Shown: positions 23,736 through 32,114, counted from the first letter of the stretch. The stretch is 62,109 nt of DNA from an uncultured Oscillospiraceae bacterium (GCA_934589675.1 CAKTOF010000014.1:1-62109), one strand, 5' to 3'. Notes: generated from the letters alone by a model not told the origin. Numbers and translations: made by a program.

Positions 23736-25868
23736 ATGGGCAACGTTACTTTGAGCGTCAACGGAGTGCAGATCACGGCCGAGGCCGGCCAGTCTGTGCT
23801 CGATGCCGCGCTGAACGCAGGCATCTACATCCCGCATCTGTGCTCGCATCCGGATCTGCCGGCCGCGGGCGGGTGCAAGCTGTGCGTCGTGGAGATCGCC
23901 GGTCAGGACAAGCCGGTCTGCTCGTGCACGACCGAGGTCGAGGAGGGCATGGCCGTCACGACAAAATCCGAGCAGCTCGACCATCTGCGCAAGGTCGCGC
24001 TCGAGCTCATCATGGCCGGCCACCCGCACGACTGCACGGGCTGCAAGGCCTTCGGCGACTGCGAGCTGCAGGCCATGTGGCAGTACCTCGGCGTCCTGCA
24101 CACCCGCATGGCGGACACCTACGCCGAGAAAAAGACGAACCGCATCTCCACGGGCAACACGATCGTCATCCGCGAGAACGAGCGCTGCATCCAGTGCGGC
24201 CGCTGCGTGCGCGTGTGCAATAACGTCCGCGGCGTCGGCGCCATCGACTTCCAGAAGAAGGGCGAGGAGGTCTACATCGGCACGCCGGATGACCTGCCGC
24301 TCAATTCCACGGACTGCCGCTTCTGCTCGGCGTGCGTCGAGGTGTGCCCGACGGGCGCGCTCATCGACCAGGAGGGCGTCTACCGCACCGATCTTCCGAA
24401 GGAGCTTTCCATGATCCCGTGCTCGGCCGAGTGCCCGGCGCACACGGACATCCCGGAGTACATCCGCCTCATCGGCGAGGGCAAATGCTCCGAGGCCGTC
24501 GCGGTCATCCGCGAGAAGCTGCCGTTCCCGCACGCGCTCGGCTATGTCTGCAACAACCGCTGCGAGGGCGGCTGCAAGCGCGGCCACCTCAACTCCCCGC
24601 TCTCCATCCGCAACCTCAAGCGCTACGCCGTCGAGCATGACGAGCAGCAGGTGTGGAAAGAGAAATACCTCGCCTGCGCGCCGGACACGGGCAAGAAGGT
24701 CGCCGTCATCGGCGGCGGCATCTGCGGCCTGACCGCGGCGTACTACCTGCGCAAGAAGGGGCACGACGTCACCGTCTTTGAGATGAAGAAGATCCCCGGC
24801 GGCCATATGACGAGCGGCATGCCGGAGTACCGCATCCCGACGAAGGACGTCCTCGAGGAGGTCAAAGTCATCGAGGACGCGGGCGTCAAAATTGTCTGCG
24901 GCACGAAGATCGAAAACGCCGCCGAGCTGAAGAAGGACTATGACGCCGTCCTCGTCGCCATCGGCACGAGCGTCGGCAAGAAGCTCAGCTACCTGCCCGG
25001 CGCGGACTTCAAGAAGGTCTACACCGCGCTTGACATCCTTCAGGCCAACCGCCTCGGCCTGCCCATCGACCTCGGCGACACCGTCAACATCATCGGCGGC
25101 GGCAACGTCGCCTTCGACGTTGCCTGCACGCTCATCCGCATGGGCAAGACCGTCAACGTCGTCTGCCTGGAAAAGGACGCCTCGCAGGCCAGCGCCGACG
25201 AGCGCGACCCGGCGCTTGAAGAGGGCGTGAACCTCTTCGACTCCCACTCCAACGAGGCCATCCTCGGCACGCCCGAGTGCGTCACTGGCCTTCAGGTCCA
25301 CAAGATCGAGTCGTTCTACTTCGACGCCGAGACGCGCGCGCTCGTTGAAAACGCCATTCCGGACTCCACCTATGTCATCCCGTGCGACTCGGTCGTGTTC
25401 GCGGCCGGTCAGGTCACGGGTCTGACGGCGGACTTCGGCCTGGAGCTCAACCGCTTCGGCTACCCGGTCGACCCGGCCACGGGCAAGAGCGGCTACCGCA
25501 CGAGCGTCGAGGGCGTCTTTACGGCCGGCGACGTCATCACCGGCACGAAGTTCCTTATCGACGCGCTGGCCGGCGGCCGTGAGGTCGCGGCGCTCATGGA
25601 TCAGTACCTCGGCGGCGACGGCGTCATCGACGAAGAGCTCACCGAGCGCCATCACGACCCGCACATCGGCGTCATCGACGGCTTTTCCAAGCTCGTCCGC
25701 GAGGAGATGGCCATCCGTCCGGCGGCTGAGCGCAAAAAGAACTTCGACCCGATCTACGCCGGCTTCACGCCGGAGCAGGCGGGCTGCGAGGCCGAGCGCT
25801 GCCTGCAGTGCGACCTCCGCTGCGACCTCAAGACCGTCAAGAACTTCAACGCCTACGCGCAGAATTAA
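23736..25868 (+). CDS. NuoG/GltD-like multi-cluster Fe-S flavoprotein oxidoreductase
   Basis: 710 residues that join modules seen in complex I subunit G and glutamate synthase small subunit. In order: a [2Fe-2S] ferredoxin (Cys36, 47, 50, 62 or 64), the His-Cys3 cluster of NuoG type (HPHDCTGCKAFGDC; His96 or 98, Cys100, 103, 109), two [4Fe-4S] sites (Cys151/154/157 with 204, Cys194/197/200 with 161), a GltD-type Cys-rich linker, an FAD site (IGGGICG near 326) and an NAD(P) site (IGGGNVAFD). A C-terminal CLQCDLRCD motif adds possible ligands. It should pass electrons between NAD(P)H and a ferredoxin-like partner in the cytosol. GAAGGAG precedes the ATG at 23736. Confidence 0.87.
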   Translation: MGNVTLSVNGVQITAEAGQSVLDAALNAGIYIPHLCSHPDLPAAGGCKLCVVEIAGQDKPVCSCTTEVEEGMAVTTKSEQLDHLRKVALELIMAGHPHDCTGCKAFGDCELQAMWQYLGVLHTRMADTYAEKKTNRISTGNTIVIRENERCIQCGRCVRVCNNVRGVGAIDFQKKGEEVYIGTPDDLPLNSTDCRFCSACVEVCPTGALIDQEGVYRTDLPKELSMIPCSAECPAHTDIPEYIRLIGEGKCSEAVAVIREKLPFPHALGYVCNNRCEGGCKRGHLNSPLSIRNLKRYAVEHDEQQVWKEKYLACAPDTGKKVAVIGGGICGLTAAYYLRKKGHDVTVFEMKKIPGGHMTSGMPEYRIPTKDVLEEVKVIEDAGVKIVCGTKIENAAELKKDYDAVLVAIGTSVGKKLSYLPGADFKKVYTALDILQANRLGLPIDLGDTVNIIGGGNVAFDVACTLIRMGKTVNVVCLEKDASQASADERDPALEEGVNLFDSHSNEAILGTPECVTGLQVHKIESFYFDAETRALVENAIPDSTYVIPCDSVVFAAGQVTGLTADFGLELNRFGYPVDPATGKSGYRTSVEGVFTAGDVITGTKFLIDALAGGREVAALMDQYLGGDGVIDEELTERHHDPHIGVIDGFSKLVREEMAIRPAAERKKNFDPIYAGFTPEQAGCEAERCLQCDLRCDLKTVKNFNAYAQN

Positions 25869-25883
25869 AGGGAGGGGAAGACC

Positions 25884-26558
25884 ATGATCGACAAGAATCT
25901 GCTCGCAGAGAGAAAAGCGGCCTGCGAAGACCGCGCGAAAAAGCTCCCCGCTCTGGAGAGCGCGAAAAACAAGCCCGAGGGCGCCTGCGCCGTCGAGTGG
26001 GCGCGCGATCTCGCGTCTGCGTGCCGCAAGGAAGCGTGCGGCAAGTCCGTCCCCTGCCGCGAGGGCCTGTGGCAGCTCGAGGAGCTGCTCGGCCACCTGA
26101 CGTGCGGCAAGGCCGAGGACGACTCCATCCTCACGACGATCCGCGACATCTGCACGATGCTCTCCGTCACCGGCTGCGACTTCACCGCCGGCTGCGCCGA
26201 GCGCATCCTCGCGTCCATGGACGCCTACGCCGACGAGTATGAGGCGCACGTCCGCCGCCGCTGCCCCGCCCTCGTGTGCAGCGCGTACTGCAATCTCTAC
26301 ATCGACCCGGCCGTCTGCACGGGCTGCGGCGCTTGCCGCAAGCTCGCCCCCGCGTTCGTCGACGGCGCGGACGGCATGATCCACATCATCAAAAACGACG
26401 CCGAGCTCAAGACGCCGGAGTTTCTCGGCTGCTGCCCGGCCGGCGCCATCAAGAAATATGCCGGCCCCGTCAAGCCGCGCGTGCCCGAGACGCCCATCCC
26501 CGTCGGCACGTTCGGCGAAGCAGCCGCCGGCGGCCGCAGAAGCCGCCGCCGCGGGTAA
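25884..26558 (+). CDS. NuoF C-terminal-like Fe-S protein with added ferredoxin domain
   Basis: 224 residues. Residues ~45-110 match the Fe-S domain of complex I subunit F (ACGKSVPCREGLWQLEELL), but without the NADH/FMN domain that should precede it. The usual CGxCxPC motif reads CGKSVPC: Ser55 replaces the middle cysteine, so the cluster may be altered or lost unless a nearby Cys substitutes. Residues ~140-190 hold one [4Fe-4S] ferredoxin site (CTGCGAC at 145-151 with the CCPAGAI cysteine). The tail is Arg-rich. It starts 15 bp after the flavoprotein gene (AGGGAGGGG site), so it is probably its electron-transfer subunit. Confidence 0.82.
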   Translation: MIDKNLLAERKAACEDRAKKLPALESAKNKPEGACAVEWARDLASACRKEACGKSVPCREGLWQLEELLGHLTCGKAEDDSILTTIRDICTMLSVTGCDFTAGCAERILASMDAYADEYEAHVRRRCPALVCSAYCNLYIDPAVCTGCGACRKLAPAFVDGADGMIHIIKNDAELKTPEFLGCCPAGAIKKYAGPVKPRVPETPIPVGTFGEAAAGGRRSRRRG

Positions 26559-26572
26559 GCCCCGCTCTTCCC

Positions 26573-26602
26573 AAAATGCCGCCCTTCGGGGCGGCATTTT
26601 TT
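26573..26602 (+). terminator. Terminator of the Fe-S operon
   Basis: AAAATGCCGCCC, loop TTCG, GGGCGGCATTTTTT. Classic rho-independent form. Confidence 0.9.
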
Positions 26603-26623
26603 CGCCCTGCGCCGCGGCGGGCT

Positions 26624-26652
26624 TTGACAAGCCGCCGCTTTTTGCGTATACT
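26624..26652 (+). promoter_or_regulatory. Promoter for Pr6Pr-like gene
   Basis: Consensus TTGACA (26624-26629) and TATACT (26647-26652), 17 nt apart. Confidence 0.8.
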
Positions 26653-26736
26653 GACACCCAGCAAGGAGATGGTGATCTTTGGTGAAAAACAGGATCTACC
26701 GCGCCGGCGGCGCACCGGAGGAGGCGCACGCCTGAT

Positions 26737-27381
26737 ATGGAGCGTATTTTTTCCGCGCTCATCGCGCTCTCGGCCGGTTTCGGCCTTGCCTGCCACCTGC
26801 GCGCGAGCACGCCGGACGGGCGGCGGGCGACGTTTCTCTATTACACAAATCTGAGCAACCTTGCGGCGGGTCTTTACCAGCTCGCGCTGCTCATCTTCTC
26901 GTTTTTCCCGGATTCCGCGGCCGCGCGGGCGCTTGAGCTGCCCGGCACGCGCCTTGCCATGACGCTGTGCATTGCCGTGACGGGCATCGTCTACTGGGCC
27001 GTCCTCGCGCCCGGCGCGGCGCGGCGGGGCGAGCAGCTCGCGGCCGGGCGCACGGCGAATCTGCTGCTGCACGGCGCCGTTCCGGCGCTCAGCCTGCTGC
27101 AATGGCTGCTGTGCGCGGACAAGGCCGTCACCCCGGCCGACGCCGCGCGGTGGCTGGCCGTCCCGGCGGCGTATTTCGCGTTCATCCTCATCCGCGCGCG
27201 CCTGCGCGGCCCCATCCCCGGCCGGTCGAGCGCGTACCCGTACCACTTTATGAACCTTAAGCGGCTCGGAGCGGGCAGATTCTGGCGCAACATCGCGCTG
27301 ATGATGGCCGCGTTTTTCGCGCTGGGGCTGGCGTTCGTCGGGCTTGCGCGGCTGCTTTTGCGCTGCGGCGCCGGTGCATGA
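26737..27381 (+). CDS. Pr6Pr-family integral membrane protein
   Basis: 214 residues with six predicted membrane helices. The pattern TFLYYTNLSNLAA, TGIVYWAVLAPG, LLHGAVPALSLLQWLL and a C-terminal YPYHFMN block fits the Pr6Pr/FAR-17a-like family of six-helix proteins, whose function is unknown. GGAGGAGG lies about 12 nt before the ATG. A possible 17-codon frame (GTG 26682 to TGA 26735) ends 1 nt before this start and could couple translation. The leader is ~80 nt from a strong promoter. Confidence 0.7.
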   Translation: MERIFSALIALSAGFGLACHLRASTPDGRRATFLYYTNLSNLAAGLYQLALLIFSFFPDSAAARALELPGTRLAMTLCIAVTGIVYWAVLAPGAARRGEQLAAGRTANLLLHGAVPALSLLQWLLCADKAVTPADAARWLAVPAAYFAFILIRARLRGPIPGRSSAYPYHFMNLKRLGAGRFWRNIALMMAAFFALGLAFVGLARLLLRCGAGA

Positions 27382-27401
27382 ATTTTCATGCACGATTTTT
27401 T
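27374..27401 (+). terminator. Terminator of Pr6Pr-like gene
   Basis: Inverted repeat GTGCATGAA / TTCATGCAC followed by GATTTTTT. It overlaps the stop codon and lies 12 nt before the next -35 box. Confidence 0.75.
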
Positions 27402-27412
27402 GAAAAAAGCGC

Positions 27413-27440
27413 TTGACATTTCCCGCAGGGCGGTTATAAT
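27413..27440 (+). promoter_or_regulatory. Strong promoter of Trp T-box operon
   Basis: Exact TTGACA (27413-27418) and exact TATAAT (27435-27440), 16 nt apart. Transcription should start near 27447. Confidence 0.9.
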
Positions 27441-27446
27441 AGCACC

Positions 27447-27725
27447 AAGTTCATAACCGCAAACCGATGACGCGGAGATCAAACCGTAAGCGCACTCACA
27501 GAGAGCAGGGGGCAGCTGGAAACCCGGCAGAAAGCGATACGGCAAATGGACCGCCGAGGGTAGGGCGAACGGCCTTTGGGCCCAGTATCCTGAACGTATG
27601 CCTGCGTTAAAGGCAGAAAATGTGTTGGCATTTTCGTAGAGTGGGCCGTAAGGCCAACAAAGGTGGTACCGCAGGATTTTTTCAAAGTCTTGTCCTTTTT
27701 GCAAGGACAGGACTTTTTATTTTTC
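27447..27725 (+). promoter_or_regulatory. T-box riboswitch, tryptophan (UGG) specifier
   Basis: The leader shows an AGAGAG motif near 27498, the upstream GCTGGAAACCCGGC stem and a specifier block AAATGGACCGCCGAGGG. That block aligns with AAGGCAUUCUUGAG of the Bacillus glyQS T-box, placing codon UGG (Trp) at 27547-27549. The T-box AAAGGTGGTACCGCAG (27659-27674) follows, then the terminator stem AAAGTCTTGTCCTT / AAGGACAGGACTTT with a T-run (27684-27725). Uncharged tRNA-Trp should stabilise the antiterminator and turn on the downstream operon. The specifier is read by alignment, not by folding. Confidence 0.9.
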
Positions 27726-27744
27726 CCCGAAAGGAGCATGTGCC

Positions 27745-28047
27745 GTGAAGCATCTGGTTTTTATGAGGCTCATCCCCGGCGCGTTTGATGACGCGGCCGA
27801 GCGCGACTACCGCGAGACGTTCGCCGCGCTGCAAAGCGCGCTTCCGGACGACATTCTCTCCGTGTCCATCCGAAAAAACTGCGTAGCGCGGGCGCAGAAC
27901 ATGGATGTGCTCGTCGAGATGACGCTCGCGGGCGAGCCGTCGCTGCAAGCGTACCTGAATCACCCGCTCCACCGCGCCATCGGGCAGCGGTACAGCGATA
28001 AGATCGTCTCCGTCGCCTCGTTTGACTATCAGGAGGAACGCCAATGA
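27745..28047 (+). CDS. Dabb (stress-responsive A/B barrel) domain protein
   Basis: 100 residues, a single Dabb ferredoxin-like barrel: KHLVFMRLIPGA at the start, DVLVEMTLAGEPSLQAYLNH and a final segment KIVSVASFDY are typical. Bacterial Dabb proteins are small dimers of mostly unknown role. The start is GTG; AAAGGAG lies 8 nt upstream, and the ATG at 27738 is out of frame. It is first gene after the Trp T-box and overlaps the dehydrogenase gene by 4 bp, so its role should be tied to that operon. Confidence 0.82.
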   Translation: MKHLVFMRLIPGAFDDAAERDYRETFAALQSALPDDILSVSIRKNCVARAQNMDVLVEMTLAGEPSLQAYLNHPLHRAIGQRYSDKIVSVASFDYQEERQ

Positions 28048-29141
28048 CCGACTACTCCATCTACCTTCCGTCGTACTCCATCGGACGTGACGCGTGCCGC
28101 CGCATCGGCAGCATCTGCCGGCCGTATGGCCGCCGCGCCGTCGTCATCGGCGGAAAGCGCGCCATGGAGGCCATCGGGCCGGAGATCACGCGCGGCGCAG
28201 AGGGTGTCATCGAAATCGTGGAGTTCCGATGGTACGGCGGCGAGTGCAGCGAGGCAAACATCGCCGCGCTGCTCGAAAGCGAATCCGTGCAGAGCGCCGA
28301 CATGATCTTCGCCGCCGGCGGCGGCAAGGCGCTCGACACCGGCAAGCTCGTCGGCCTTCGCGCCGGCAAGCCCGTGTTCACGTTCCCGACCATCGCCTCG
28401 ACGTGCGCGGCCTGCACGGCCGTGTCCATCGTCTATCACGAAGACGGCTCGTTCGCCGGGCCGTGCTTCCTGCCGCGGCCGCCGGTTCATGCATTTTTAT
28501 GCACGGACGTCCTCGCCAAGGCCCCGCCGCGCTACCTGTGGGCCGGCCTCGGCGACACATATGCAAAATACTTCGAGGCGACCGTCTCGTCCCGCGGCGA
28601 CGAGACGACCTACTATCAGGCGCTCGGCATCGGCATGAGCCGGATGTGCCTGGACCCGCTGCTGCGCTGCGGCGCGGCCGCCATGGCCGACCACAGGCGC
28701 GGCATTGCAAGCGAGGCGCTCGAGACCGTCGTCCAGACGATCGTCGTCACGACGGCCATCGTCTCCATTCTTGTCACATCCGGCGGCGTCGCCGACTATA
28801 ACTCCGGCCTCGCCCACGCCGTGTTCTACGCGCTGACGACGTTCCCGGAGCTGCCCATCGAAAGCCGCCACCTGCACGGCGAGGTCGTCGGCTTCGGGAC
28901 GCTCGTCCTGCTGCTCGTCGACGGGCAGACGGAGATGTTCCACACGCTCTTCGACTTCAACCGCTCCGTCGGCCTTCCGACGAAGCTCGCGGACATCGAG
29001 GTGCCGGAATCGGCGCTTGACCGCGTCATCCCGCAGATCCTCAAAATGAGCGACATCGCGCACTACCCCTACCGCGTGACGGAGGAAGCCCTCCGCGCGG
29101 CATTCGATACATTAAATCATATGGCGAACAGCCTGACATAA
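28044..29141 (+). CDS. Iron-containing alcohol/glycerol dehydrogenase family protein
   Basis: 365 residues of the GldA-like group. The NAD-binding segment FAAGGGKALDTGK (near residue 95) and the TIASTCAACTAVS segment are typical. Metal-ligand histidines are plausible in GLAHAVFYAL and SRHLHGEVVGFG in the C-terminal helical domain. It should use NAD(P)H to interconvert an alcohol and a carbonyl compound, with Fe or Zn. The start overlaps the Dabb gene (ATGA). Position in a Trp-controlled operon suggests a substrate linked to aromatic amino acid metabolism, but that is inference only. Confidence 0.85.
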   Translation: MTDYSIYLPSYSIGRDACRRIGSICRPYGRRAVVIGGKRAMEAIGPEITRGAEGVIEIVEFRWYGGECSEANIAALLESESVQSADMIFAAGGGKALDTGKLVGLRAGKPVFTFPTIASTCAACTAVSIVYHEDGSFAGPCFLPRPPVHAFLCTDVLAKAPPRYLWAGLGDTYAKYFEATVSSRGDETTYYQALGIGMSRMCLDPLLRCGAAAMADHRRGIASEALETVVQTIVVTTAIVSILVTSGGVADYNSGLAHAVFYALTTFPELPIESRHLHGEVVGFGTLVLLLVDGQTEMFHTLFDFNRSVGLPTKLADIEVPESALDRVIPQILKMSDIAHYPYRVTEEALRAAFDTLNHMANSLT

Positions 29142-29156
29142 TTGGAGGAAACCAAA

Positions 29157-30269
29157 ATGAAAACCATGAAAAAACTGCTCGCGCTGCTTCTGGCGCTGAC
29201 CCTGCTCGCTTCTCTCGCCGCCTGCGGCGCGAAGGACGACGCCAAGACCGGCACGTCCGCGGACGCCGCCGGCACGGCCGGCGCCGCCGATTCCAATGAC
29301 GCGGATGCCGCCGCGACGCCCGACGGGGCCGTCGACGCCATCACGGACAATCTCGCAGACGGCGATTACAAAATCGGCGTCGTCATGATGATCGAAAACG
29401 GCGCGTTCCTCGACATGTACAAGGGCATCGTCTCCGGCCTTGCGGCGGCGGGCTACGTCGAGGGCGAGAACCTCGAGATCGACTACCAGAACGCACAGGG
29501 CGACGCGACGAACCTCGCCACGATCTGTCAGGGCATGGACGACGGCAGCTACGACCTCGTCGTCACGATCGCGACTCCGGCCACGCAGGCCTTCGTCGGC
29601 CTTGAGTCCGAGACGCCGTGCGTGTTCTGCTCCGTCGCCGCGCCGGTCGCCGCGGGCGTCATGAGCGCGCTCGACACCCCGGACATGAACGCCACCGGCA
29701 CCTCGAACGCCATCCCGGCCGGCAACATCCTCGAGCTCGGCCTTGCCATCACCCCGGACGTTGAGACCGTCGGCCTGCTCTACTGCACGAGCGAGGTCAA
29801 CGCCGTGAACACCATGAGCGGCGCCAAGGAATACCTGGACGAAAACTCCATCGCCTACGAAGAAGTGACCGTCGCCTCGTCTGCCGACGTGCAGACGGCC
29901 GCGCAGAGCCTGCTTGACCGCGGCGTCGACTGCGTGTTCGTCGCCAACGACTCCGTCGTCCAGTCCGCCGTTGACCTCGTCGCGGAGCTGTGCAATGACG
30001 CCGGCGTCCCGACGTACTGCTGCTCGGCCACGACCGTCGCCTCCGGCTGCCTCGCCACGCTCGCCATGAGTGACGTCGCCATCGGCGAGCAGACGGCCGA
30101 GATCGCCGCCAAGGTCCTCTCCGGCACGCCGGTCACCGACATCCCGGCCGTCGTCGTCCCGGCAAACATCGTCTCGGTCAACGAGGACACGATGAACGCC
30201 CTCGGCATCGCGCTCCCGGATACCATCGAGGCCGACTTCGGCACGGTGCAGTACCTGACAAGCGGCTGA
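29157..30269 (+). CDS. TrpX-like ABC transporter substrate-binding lipoprotein
   Basis: 370 residues of the ABC_sub_bind family (COG2984 type). A lipoprotein signal ends in SLAAC with the lipidated Cys23, followed by an Ala/Asp/Thr-rich linker to ~residue 60. The binding domain has the two-lobed pattern (IGVVMMIENGAFLDMYKGIV, LVVTIATPATQAFVG, VGLLYCTSEVNA, DCVFVANDSVVQSAV). The trio COG2984/COG4120/COG1101 is the predicted tryptophan (or tyrosine) importer TrpXYZ in Firmicutes, and the UGG T-box upstream supports tryptophan. ATG 29157 follows GGAGGAA by 6 nt. Confidence 0.87.
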   Translation: MKTMKKLLALLLALTLLASLAACGAKDDAKTGTSADAAGTAGAADSNDADAAATPDGAVDAITDNLADGDYKIGVVMMIENGAFLDMYKGIVSGLAAAGYVEGENLEIDYQNAQGDATNLATICQGMDDGSYDLVVTIATPATQAFVGLESETPCVFCSVAAPVAAGVMSALDTPDMNATGTSNAIPAGNILELGLAITPDVETVGLLYCTSEVNAVNTMSGAKEYLDENSIAYEEVTVASSADVQTAAQSLLDRGVDCVFVANDSVVQSAVDLVAELCNDAGVPTYCCSATTVASGCLATLAMSDVAIGEQTAEIAAKVLSGTPVTDIPAVVVPANIVSVNEDTMNALGIALPDTIEADFGTVQYLTSG

Positions 30270-30308
30270 TTTCCAACAAATACTCTCTCATCTAAGTGCC
30301 CTCAGGGC

Positions 30309-30344
30309 GCGGCGGGCAGCGGCCTGAGGCCTCTGTCCGCCCGC
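30309..30344 (+). other. Intercistronic stem-loop without T-run
   Basis: Outer arms GCGGCGGGCAG and CTGTCCGCCCGC enclose an inner GGCC-TGA-GGCC hairpin. It lies in the 110-bp gap between the binding-protein and permease genes. It may shield the 3' end of the upstream message and raise binding-protein yield, as in other importer operons. Confidence 0.6.
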
Positions 30345-30379
30345 GTCCATCTAAATTCAGGAAGGAACGGTGAAACCGC

Positions 30380-31273
30380 ATGACGCTGCTGCTCGGCTCG
30401 CTCCAGCTCGGCCTGCTCTACGGCATTCTGGGGCTCGGCATCTACATCAGCTTCCGCATTCTCTCCACGCCCGACCTCACGACGGAGGGCTCGTTCGCCT
30501 TCGGCCTCGCCGTCTCGGCCGCCGTGACGGCGGCGGGTCACCCGATTTTAGCGCTTCCGGCCGCGCTGGCCGCGGGCGCGCTGGCCGGGTGCGTGACGGG
30601 TTTTTTGCAGACGAAGCTGCGCATCCACCCCATTCTGGCCGGCATCATCACGATGAGCGGCCTGTACTCTGTCAACCTGCTCGTGCTCGGCGGCGCGTCG
30701 AATCTGTCGCTCGTCCGCACGGACACGATCTTCAAGCTCATCCCCGGCCTTGCGAAGGATCAGGCCATGACCGTGCTGTCCATCGCGGCGGCCGTCATCT
30801 GCCTCGTGCTCGTTATCCTCTTTTTCAAGACGCACCTCGGCATGTGCATCCGCGCCGTCGGCGACAATGAGGACATGGTGCGCGCCTCGTCCATCAACAC
30901 CGACGCGTGCAAGATCCTCGCCTTCTGCCTGTCCAACGGCCTCATCGCCCTGTCCGGCGGACTCATCGCGCAGTATCAGGGCTACGCGGACATTTCGTCC
31001 AGCACCGGAATTTTAGTCGTCGGCCTCGCGTCCGTCATCATCGGCGAGGCCATCTTCGGCCGCCGCTCCGTCGCCGTCGGATTCCTCTCGGCCATCGCCG
31101 GGTCGATCATCTACCGTTACATCATCGCGCTCGCCACGCGCTACAGCCCGCTGCCGGCCTATATGCTCAAGCTCGTCTCGGCCGTCATCGTCGCGCTGGC
31201 ACTCGCCATCCCGGCCATCAGATTCTACGCCGCGCGCGCAAAACAAAAACGGGGAGGCCGCACCCATGCTTGA
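30380..31273 (+). CDS. TrpY-like ABC transporter permease
   Basis: 297 residues with about eight to nine membrane helices. It belongs to the branched-chain-permease-like fold of COG4120: GILGLGIYISFRILSTPDLTTEG at the start, IHPILAGIITMSGLYSVNL, and the cytoplasmic coupling segment LGMCIRAVGDNEDMVRASSI. It forms the channel for the TrpX-like lipoprotein. AGGAAGGAA precedes the ATG. Its end overlaps the ATPase gene by 8 bp. Confidence 0.87.
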   Translation: MTLLLGSLQLGLLYGILGLGIYISFRILSTPDLTTEGSFAFGLAVSAAVTAAGHPILALPAALAAGALAGCVTGFLQTKLRIHPILAGIITMSGLYSVNLLVLGGASNLSLVRTDTIFKLIPGLAKDQAMTVLSIAAAVICLVLVILFFKTHLGMCIRAVGDNEDMVRASSINTDACKILAFCLSNGLIALSGGLIAQYQGYADISSSTGILVVGLASVIIGEAIFGRRSVAVGFLSAIAGSIIYRYIIALATRYSPLPAYMLKLVSAVIVALALAIPAIRFYAARAKQKRGGRTHA

Positions 31274-32060
31274 CATTCAGAACGCCACGAAAATTTTCGA
31301 GCGCGGCACGCCCGTGGAGCACACGGCGTTAAACTCGCTGTCGCTGCATTTGGACGAGGGCGAGTTCGCCACGATCGTCGGCTCGAACGGCGCGGGCAAA
31401 TCGACGCTCTTCAACGCCATCTGCGGCAGCTTCTATCTCGACGCCGGCTCCATCTCGCTCGGCGGGCGCGACATCACGTTCCTGCCCGAGCACAGGCGCG
31501 CCCGCGTCGTCGGCCGCGTGTTTCAGGATCCGATGCGCGGCACGGCGCCGGGCATGACGATCGAGGAGAACCTGTCGCTCGCCCACTCGCGCACGACGCG
31601 CGGCCCGCTCGCCTTTGCGCCGGGCAAAAAAGAGGTCGCCCTCTTCCGCGACCGCCTCGCCGAGTTCGGCATGGGGCTGGAAGACCGCATGAAGACGAAG
31701 GTCGGCCTGCTCTCCGGCGGCCAGCGGCAGGCCGTGACGCTGCTCATGTGTACGATCGTCCCGCCGCAGCTGCTCCTCCTTGACGAGCACACCGCCGCGC
31801 TCGACCCCGCAACGGCCGAAAAGGTCATGGACATCACCCGCCGCGTCGTGGAGCAGTATCACCTCACGACGCTCATGATCACCCACAACATGACCGCCGC
31901 CCTCACGACCGGCACGCGCACCATCATGATGGACGCCGGCCAGATTTTGTTCGACCTGCAGGGCGAGCAGCGCGAAAACACGTCGCTCGACGATCTTCTG
32001 CAGATGTACTCCGTCCACAAAAAGCAGGCGTTCGACAACGACCGGATGCTGCTTGACTGA
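31266..32060 (+). CDS. TrpZ-like ABC transporter ATP-binding protein
   Basis: 264 residues with all ABC ATPase motifs: Walker A GSNGAGKST, Q-loop VFQDPMRGTA, signature LLSGGQRQAVTLLM, Walker B LLLLDEHTAALD and the H-loop MITHNM. It belongs to the COG1101 group that pairs with ABC_sub_bind proteins. It powers the importer made by the two upstream genes. Last gene of the operon, ended by a strong hairpin at 32069. Confidence 0.9.
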   Translation: MLDIQNATKIFERGTPVEHTALNSLSLHLDEGEFATIVGSNGAGKSTLFNAICGSFYLDAGSISLGGRDITFLPEHRRARVVGRVFQDPMRGTAPGMTIEENLSLAHSRTTRGPLAFAPGKKEVALFRDRLAEFGMGLEDRMKTKVGLLSGGQRQAVTLLMCTIVPPQLLLLDEHTAALDPATAEKVMDITRRVVEQYHLTTLMITHNMTAALTTGTRTIMMDAGQILFDLQGEQRENTSLDDLLQMYSVHKKQAFDNDRMLLD

Positions 32061-32068
32061 ATTGATCT

Positions 32069-32114
32069 AACGCCTCCGGCGCCCCGCAGAGCAGGGCGCC
32101 GGAGGCGTTTTTTT
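32069..32114 (+). terminator. Terminator of Trp T-box operon
   Basis: 16-bp arms AACGCCTCCGGCGCCC / GGGCGCCGGAGGCGTT, loop of 9, then a T-run. Confidence 0.9.

Noticed and set aside
23676..26810. Minus-strand open frame of over 1000 codons opposite the Fe-S operon
   Set aside because: It mirrors two well-supported plus-strand genes. Its product is Arg/Ala/Asp-rich without motifs. Long antisense frames are expected in DNA this G+C-rich.
27374..27393. GTGCATGAA/TTCATGCAC palindrome as an operator of the T-box operon
   Set aside because: It overlaps the preceding stop codon and is followed directly by a T-run, so a terminator explains it better.
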